Source: Gammaproteobacteria bacterium
GTDB taxonomy: Bacteria; Pseudomonadota; Gammaproteobacteria; SZUA-152
DNA length: 54,157 nt
Assembly (NCBI GenBank): GCA_021647505.1
Contig: JAKIUN010000002.1
Span: 1 to 54,157, forward strand
Reading direction: 5' to 3'
Part shown: positions 48,633-54,157 of the stretch, piece after piece
Layout: each line of letters begins with the position of its first letter
Numbering within the stretch: the stretch's first letter is position 1
Translations under genes and position numbers: made by a program
The notes under the pieces: generated by a model
The model's input: the letters and a program-made list of their open reading frames with translations, nothing else
Database searches by the model: none
Told to the model about the DNA's origin: nothing

Positions 48633-48838
48633 ATGACTAGGCCTCGAAAAATACAGGAAGAAATGATAAATGAAAAAACCTGCAGCAACGGGCTGTTAGA
48701 GAAGGAGGCAACGCGGTCATCAATATTTTCAGCAACTACAAAAACGTTGAGTTCAAGAGCGACACTGAATTTGAATGCGGCGCCGGCGCCATAATAGCGG
48801 GCTCCGCACTGAAGGGAACAGTCGTAAAATTAGAATAA
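48633..48838 (+). pseudogene. Frameshifted small exported-protein remnant
   Basis: Two frames on the plus strand read as one decayed gene. From the ATG at 48633 the first frame runs to EKTCSNGLL (about 48701). The second frame then gives RAVREGGNAVINIFSNY, then FKSDTEFECGAGAIIAGSAL and KGTVVKLE, stopping at 48838. This end strongly resembles a family of small exported proteins often mislabelled excinuclease subunit A, some of which occur next to aryl-polyene genes. The signal peptide is gone. Confidence 0.55.
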
Positions 48839-48907
48839 TCGCTCAATCCCAGGCCATTGCGCCTCATTAGCCCTCCTCCTTCGTTCGGAGGATAAAAGCG
48901 GTGGCCC

Positions 48908-48930
48908 CCCGGCCTAGACCAAAGGCCGGG
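48908..48930. repeat. 8-bp GC-rich hairpin
   Basis: CCCGGCCT (48908-48915) pairs with AGGCCGGG (48923-48930). It lies in the non-coding stretch between the decayed gene and the MITE. Confidence 0.5.
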
Positions 48931-48997
48931 AAAGCATCACATGCTTGAAATGGAAAGACTCTTTACCCAGCCAGCGGATAAATATGACCCAACAACC

Positions 48998-49019
48998 ACC
49001 CACCAAAGCTGGTGGGTTA
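48998..49019 (+). terminator. Possible terminator of the right pigment arm
   Basis: An 8-bp perfect stem ACCCACCA/TGGTGGGT with a four-base loop, followed by TAATTTTA on the plus strand. It lies about 370 bp after the last intact right-arm gene. The T-run is short. Confidence 0.4.
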
Positions 49020-49092
49020 ATTTTACGGGCTGAAAGTCCGGACACGGGTTTAATTTGGCCCGGCAATGATCATAAAAATGCCGTGACATGAC

Positions 49093-49364
49093 ACTAGGGT
49101 CTGTTGACGCTCTATTTTCATCACTGTTGCGCCTGAAAAAGCGCCAATCAAGGCGCGAGGAGAGAAGTTTGGTGACTCCAAATAAACGACGAGCAACGCC
49201 GAGTGGCGCTTTTTCAGACGCAACCCGCAGGGCTGGGCCGCTTTTTCCGCCCTGCGGCGTTGTCAGTCGCTTGTGTAGAACAACTACACAGCACTCCTTC
49301 CGCCTTGCAGGACAAAAAAAGCGGCTCCAGCAGTGAGGAAAATAGAGCGTCAACAGCCCCTAGT
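49093..49364. mobile_element. MITE-like element with 34-bp terminal inverted repeats
   Basis: A 272-bp element bounded by 49093-49126 and 49331-49364, reverse complements at 32 of 34 positions, starting ACTAGGG. CTAG lies at both outer ends and could be a target duplication. A nested inverted pair (49127-49146 with 49204-49223, 19 of 20 matches) follows the left end, and a further palindrome, TGTGTAG...CTACACA, lies near 49274-49292. There is no transposase gene. A remnant of the same termini lies at 38621-38658. Confidence 0.8.
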
Positions 49365-50925
49365 CCAGCGTTGTATCGCAAGACTTGACCAGCAACCCCT
49401 TTCGTCCAGATAAAAAACTCCTGGCCTTGGCATTTAAATAACCAAGACCAAAGCGTAACAGCCGTATGAAATGGTTTGGATACATAAGTGTAAGCTTTGT
49501 GTAATAAAGCCCAATCTGAGGCCTGCGATAAAAAACCATCAGAATTTCCTGATATTGCCTGTCGAGCTCCTCCACCGACAAGCCTTCTGGTGACCAGATA
49601 AAGTTCATTCCATTCATTTTTTCCCAGTGATCTTCCCGAATATTCGTACCATATAAATCTCGATAAATAGGCGAACCCGGATAGGGCGTAAACTTGCTCA
49701 GATTCATGATAGTCATCGGTATTCGCCGAATAAAATCCTTGGTCTGTGCGATAGTCTCCCGATCCTCACCAGGAAAACCAAGCATGAACAACCCCTTGGC
49801 ACGAATGCCCGCCTCAGCCGTCCAGTTAACCGCCTGCTCTGATTTTTCCACTTCCGCAGCTTTATCCATTTTTTTCAACAATAGATTTGAGCCGGTCTCC
49901 AGACCAAATGATATTTCCCAACAACCAGCCTTTTTCATCAGCTCCAACACACCCGGCTTAACCGTATCCACACGAGCAGTGCAGCTCCAGGTCATTTTCA
50001 AACCAGCGTCGAGAATCATATTGCAAAGCTCGGTTACACGCACCTTACTCGCAAGAAAAAGATCATCGACGAACATGATATGACGAACACCATAGGTACC
50101 ATGCAGGTGCTGCATCATCTCAAAGACCTTAATGGGGGAATAATGCCTTACCTTGTCACCAAAGGTAGACGTATCACAGAACTTGCAATGAAACGGACAT
50201 CCACGTGAAGCCGCTATGGTGGCAACCGGCCCACGTGGATAATCATAGATGGCAGGCATATATGCCCGTGGAAAATCAGGCAACAAATCCCATGCTGGCA
50301 TGGGTAACTCATCTAACACACGATCAGTGATCTTACCGGGCGTAACATGTACAAATGAATGTTTTTTAAAAATAATGCTGGACACTTGCATTAAATTTGT
50401 ACCTGCCTCCAAAGCCATCAGCAGTTCTACCAGAGGTTTTTCACCTTCGCCATTGACTGCATAATCGAACTCTTCAAAACGACTGATAGTCTCCTTTCCC
50501 ATTGACGATACATGAGGGCCGCCAACTATGATTATAGTATCGGGTAATTCTTGTTTGATTTTTTGGGCAATTGATGCAGCACTCCATACACCAACTGTAA
50601 ATAAAGTAATTCCAACGTAGGCAGGATTCTCCTCGACAACTCTCTCAACAATTTGATCGATAGTCAGATTAAATATATCACTTTCAATGATTGACGGCTG
50701 GTAGCCATACTCACGCACTTCTGCCGCCAAATGCAACAAGCCCAGGGACGAAGCCTGGTTTGTTATATGCCGGACAAATCCATACCCTCGCGCAATACGC
50801 TCATAAGGAGGATTAATGAACATAATCTTTCGATTATTTATTAAACCTTTCCCAAAAGAGCGCTGATGCGCACTTAACCCAATTTTATCCATGAAACCTA
50901 CCGATACATTTTCTGTATTATCCAT
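49360..50925 (-). CDS. B12-binding radical SAM protein
   Basis: A 521-residue class B-like radical SAM protein. An N-terminal cobalamin-binding domain (about 33-170; FINPPYERI, GGPHVSS) precedes a radical SAM domain (about 230-430) with CPFHCKFC (Cys243, Cys247, Cys250). Such enzymes often methylate unactivated carbons, but others modify lipids or rings; the substrate is unknown. It ends at a TAG lying in the right end of the MITE (KSCDTTLD then stop), so the original C-terminus may have been changed. It is AT-richer than hemF and convergent to the pigment right arm. Confidence 0.85.
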   Translation of the reverse strand: MDNTENVSVGFMDKIGLSAHQRSFGKGLINNRKIMFINPPYERIARGYGFVRHITNQASSLGLLHLAAEVREYGYQPSIIESDIFNLTIDQIVERVVEENPAYVGITLFTVGVWSAASIAQKIKQELPDTIIIVGGPHVSSMGKETISRFEEFDYAVNGEGEKPLVELLMALEAGTNLMQVSSIIFKKHSFVHVTPGKITDRVLDELPMPAWDLLPDFPRAYMPAIYDYPRGPVATIAASRGCPFHCKFCDTSTFGDKVRHYSPIKVFEMMQHLHGTYGVRHIMFVDDLFLASKVRVTELCNMILDAGLKMTWSCTARVDTVKPGVLELMKKAGCWEISFGLETGSNLLLKKMDKAAEVEKSEQAVNWTAEAGIRAKGLFMLGFPGEDRETIAQTKDFIRRIPMTIMNLSKFTPYPGSPIYRDLYGTNIREDHWEKMNGMNFIWSPEGLSVEELDRQYQEILMVFYRRPQIGLYYTKLTLMYPNHFIRLLRFGLGYLNAKARSFLSGRKGLLVKSCDTTLD

Positions 50926-51115
50926 ATCTCTGCGGCGAATAGTTGCACAGCAAAGCAGGACATGTAAATCCAGGTGCCACTCGTATGTTCAACTCTTATT
51001 TTCCAGCAACGCCACCAGGCAGACCCTCAGGAGTTCACGCATCCCCAACATACAAAATAATTCACGTATTATGAGACATTCAGCTGCCAAAAATAATATC
51101 TACTACCCTTCGAAT

Positions 51116-52539
<1,424 letters not shown>

Positions 52540-53136
52540 ATGAGCCGTCAGCGAAGACGCAGTGCGCACGGCGGGCAAAACCGCCTGCGTATCATCGGCG
52601 GCCAGTGGCGAGGGCGGCGGCTGGAGTTCCCGGACATCCCCGGCCTGCGCCCCACCCCGGATCGGGTGCGCGAAACCCTGTTCAACTGGTTACAGACGGT
52701 AATCGTTGGTACCCGCTGCCTCGATCTGTTCGCCGGCAGCGGCGCACTGGGACTGGAGGCCCTGTCGCGTGGCGCAACACACTGTGTATTCGTCGATGAA
52801 AATCGCCGAGCCGCTGCACAGATCGAGGCACACCTGCATACCCTGCACTGTAACGACGGCCTCACCCTGCAGATGCCGGTGCACACCTTCCTCGAACGCG
52901 GCCCGGGCGACGCCCGCTACGACATCGTATTTCTCGACCCACCCTTCGCACAGGGCCTGATCCAAACCAGCATCAAGCTGCTGGAAGAAAAAGACTGGCT
53001 CAACCCCGGCGCCCATATTTATCTGGAAACGGAAAACCAACTGCGTGAACTGCCTTTGCCTGCCAACTGGCGGCTATTGAAAGAAAAGACCAGCGGCCAG
53101 GTGACGTACCGCCTAGTGGCTATCAACACCCCCTAG
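52540..53136 (+). CDS. rsmD: 16S rRNA (guanine-966-N2)-methyltransferase RsmD
   Basis: RsmD methylates G966 of 16S rRNA during 30S assembly. The 198-residue product has [16 protein letters not shown], the SAM motif [15 protein letters not shown] and the catalytic DIVFLDPPF. The ATG follows the hemF stop codon directly, so the genes are likely co-transcribed; the usual rsmD-coaD order is present. Confidence 0.95.
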   Translation: MSRQRRRSAHGGQNRLRIIGGQWRGRRLEFPDIPGLRPTPDRVRETLFNWLQTVIVGTRCLDLFAGSGALGLEALSRGATHCVFVDENRRAAAQIEAHLHTLHCNDGLTLQMPVHTFLERGPGDARYDIVFLDPPFAQGLIQTSIKLLEEKDWLNPGAHIYLETENQLRELPLPANWRLLKEKTSGQVTYRLVAINTP

Positions 53137-53179
53137 GGCATATTTAGCCTTCCCTGTACGTCCGTGCGACAATTCCCCC

Positions 53180-53659
53180 ATGCAAACCACTGCCATCTAC
53201 CCCGGAACCTTCGACCCTATCACCCTGGGCCATACCGACCTGGTCGCCCGCGCTGCACGGCTATTCGACCATGTTATCGTCGCCGTCGCGCCCAACACCA
53301 GCAAGCAGGCCGTATTCAGCCTCGACGAGCGCCTGTCCATGGCCCACACGGTGCTGGCAGAGCATCCCAATGTCGAGGTCTGCACCTTCGAGGGTCTGCT
53401 GGTGGAATTTGCCCGCACTCGCGGGGCCTCGGTGATCCTGCGCGGCCTGCGCGCAGTGTCTGATTTCGAGTACGAGTTCCAGCTCGCCGGCATGAATCGT
53501 AAGCTGGCATCTGACATCGAGACGATGTTTCTCACCCCCGCCGAACAGTACACCTACATCTCATCCAGCCTGGTGCGCGAGATTGCCACCCTGGGCGGCA
53601 ATGTCGCGCCCTTTGTCCATGACACTGTCAGGGCTGAATTGATGAACAAATTGCGTTAA
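53180..53659 (+). CDS. coaD: Phosphopantetheine adenylyltransferase
   Basis: CoaD makes dephospho-CoA from 4'-phosphopantetheine and ATP. The 159-residue product has the nucleotidyltransferase T/HxGH motif ([14 protein letters not shown]) and the C-terminal [17 protein letters not shown]. It follows rsmD by 43 bp. Confidence 0.97.
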   Translation: MQTTAIYPGTFDPITLGHTDLVARAARLFDHVIVAVAPNTSKQAVFSLDERLSMAHTVLAEHPNVEVCTFEGLLVEFARTRGASVILRGLRAVSDFEYEFQLAGMNRKLASDIETMFLTPAEQYTYISSSLVREIATLGGNVAPFVHDTVRAELMNKLR

Positions 53660-53692
53660 AATCAGTCAACTAACTTCTCAAGGTCGTTTTAG

Positions 53693-53959
<267 letters not shown>

Positions 53960-53994
53960 GCGCGAACCGGCAATCGGCGCTCGGCATGGCTTGG

Positions 53995-54018
53995 AGGCCC
54001 CGATAACGGGGCCTTTTT
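53995..54018 (+). terminator. Rho-independent terminator after the ferredoxin gene
   Basis: AGGCCCC (53995-54001) pairs with GGGGCCT (54008-54014) across a six-base loop and is followed by TTTTTC. It ends the rsmD-coaD-ferredoxin transcript. Confidence 0.85.
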
Positions 54019-54039
54019 CATTGACGGAGAGAAAACGGA

Positions 54040-54157
54040 ATGGATCGGCAACGGAAGACAGCAAGACGCATCAACGCCGTCATCTTCACCCTGCTCATGC
54101 TGGGACTGGACAGCGCGCTGGCGGCCACCCCGCCGCAGGCCGGGATCGCCACGGCGC
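54040..54157 (+). CDS. ggt: Gamma-glutamyltransferase, N-terminal fragment (runs off the window)
   Basis: Only the first 39 codons are present. They encode a signal peptide (about 1-27, ending ALA) and AATPPQAGIATA, which resembles the start of mature Ggt, a periplasmic enzyme that splits glutathione. The coaD-ferredoxin-ggt order is common, and supports the call. Confidence 0.6.
   Translation, partial: MDRQRKTARRINAVIFTLLMLGLDSALAATPPQAGIATA

Noticed and set aside
49360-50925. Identification as the hopanoid C-2 methylase HpnP
   Set aside because: Size and domains fit, but many B12 radical SAM families share them and no hopanoid genes are nearby.

Overview
The window reads as a chromosomal segment of a gammaproteobacterium. 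Housekeeping genes are high in GC and densely packed, and two neighbourhoods are typical of the group: tgt-yajC-secD-secF, and alaC-hom-thrC. It also carries hemF, rsmD, coaD, a YfhL-type ferredoxin and the start of ggt. No rRNA, tRNA or CRISPR array was recognised. Many intergenic gaps hold dispersed inverted repeats.

Layout. Positions 213-8025, all on the minus strand, carry ribD, nrdR, glyA, secF, secD, yajC and tgt. An AT-richer pair follows (8050-10264): a dGTPase-like HD hydrolase and a nucleotidyltransferase-fold protein with overlapping ends. It sits between tgt and the amino-acid genes thrC, hom and alaC (10377-14282). Next come an Mth938-domain protein, a four-gene membrane glycosylation cassette (GtrB-like and GtrA-like proteins, a methyltransferase and a polytopic GT-C-like protein; 14997-18588), a secreted rhodanese protein and phosphoglucomutase. 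Positions 21358-26413 are accessory: a three-gene envelope operon (a CsgG-like lipoprotein, a GNA1162-like lipoprotein and a secreted protein), decayed IS66 and IS630 transposases, and two long non-coding gaps. A dihaem cytochrome c, purD and tsaC follow.

The main accessory system lies at 30310-48629: a complete aryl-polyene/xanthomonadin-type pigment cluster. A divergent promoter region at 38385-38656 drives two arms. The left arm encodes a methyltransferase, ACP, a small membrane protein, an acyl/aryl-activating ligase fused to a dehydratase, an LpxL-like acyltransferase, a ketosynthase, a chain-length-factor-like protein lacking the active-site cysteine, a dehydratase and a small secreted protein. 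The right arm encodes a XanB2-like chorismatase (hydroxybenzoate starter), a PlsC-like acyltransferase, ACP, dehydratase, family 2 glycosyltransferase, thioesterase, LolA-like carrier, MMPL/RND exporter, DUF3261 lipoprotein, a second ApeP-like dehydratase, ketoreductase and ketosynthase. A PPTase at the left edge can activate both ACPs. Read as a pathway: chorismate gives a hydroxybenzoate, which is activated, loaded and extended by repeated KS/KR/DH cycles to a polyene, methylated, attached to a glyco-acyl lipid and moved to the outer membrane.

The right edge of the cluster (48633-51427) is a decay zone: a frameshifted small-protein remnant, a 272-bp MITE-like element with 34-bp terminal inverted repeats, a B12-binding radical SAM gene ending inside that element, and a truncated PagL-like lipid A deacylase. 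Conserved housekeeping genes resume with hemF. Functions are inferred from motifs and gene order read by eye; no database search was run.
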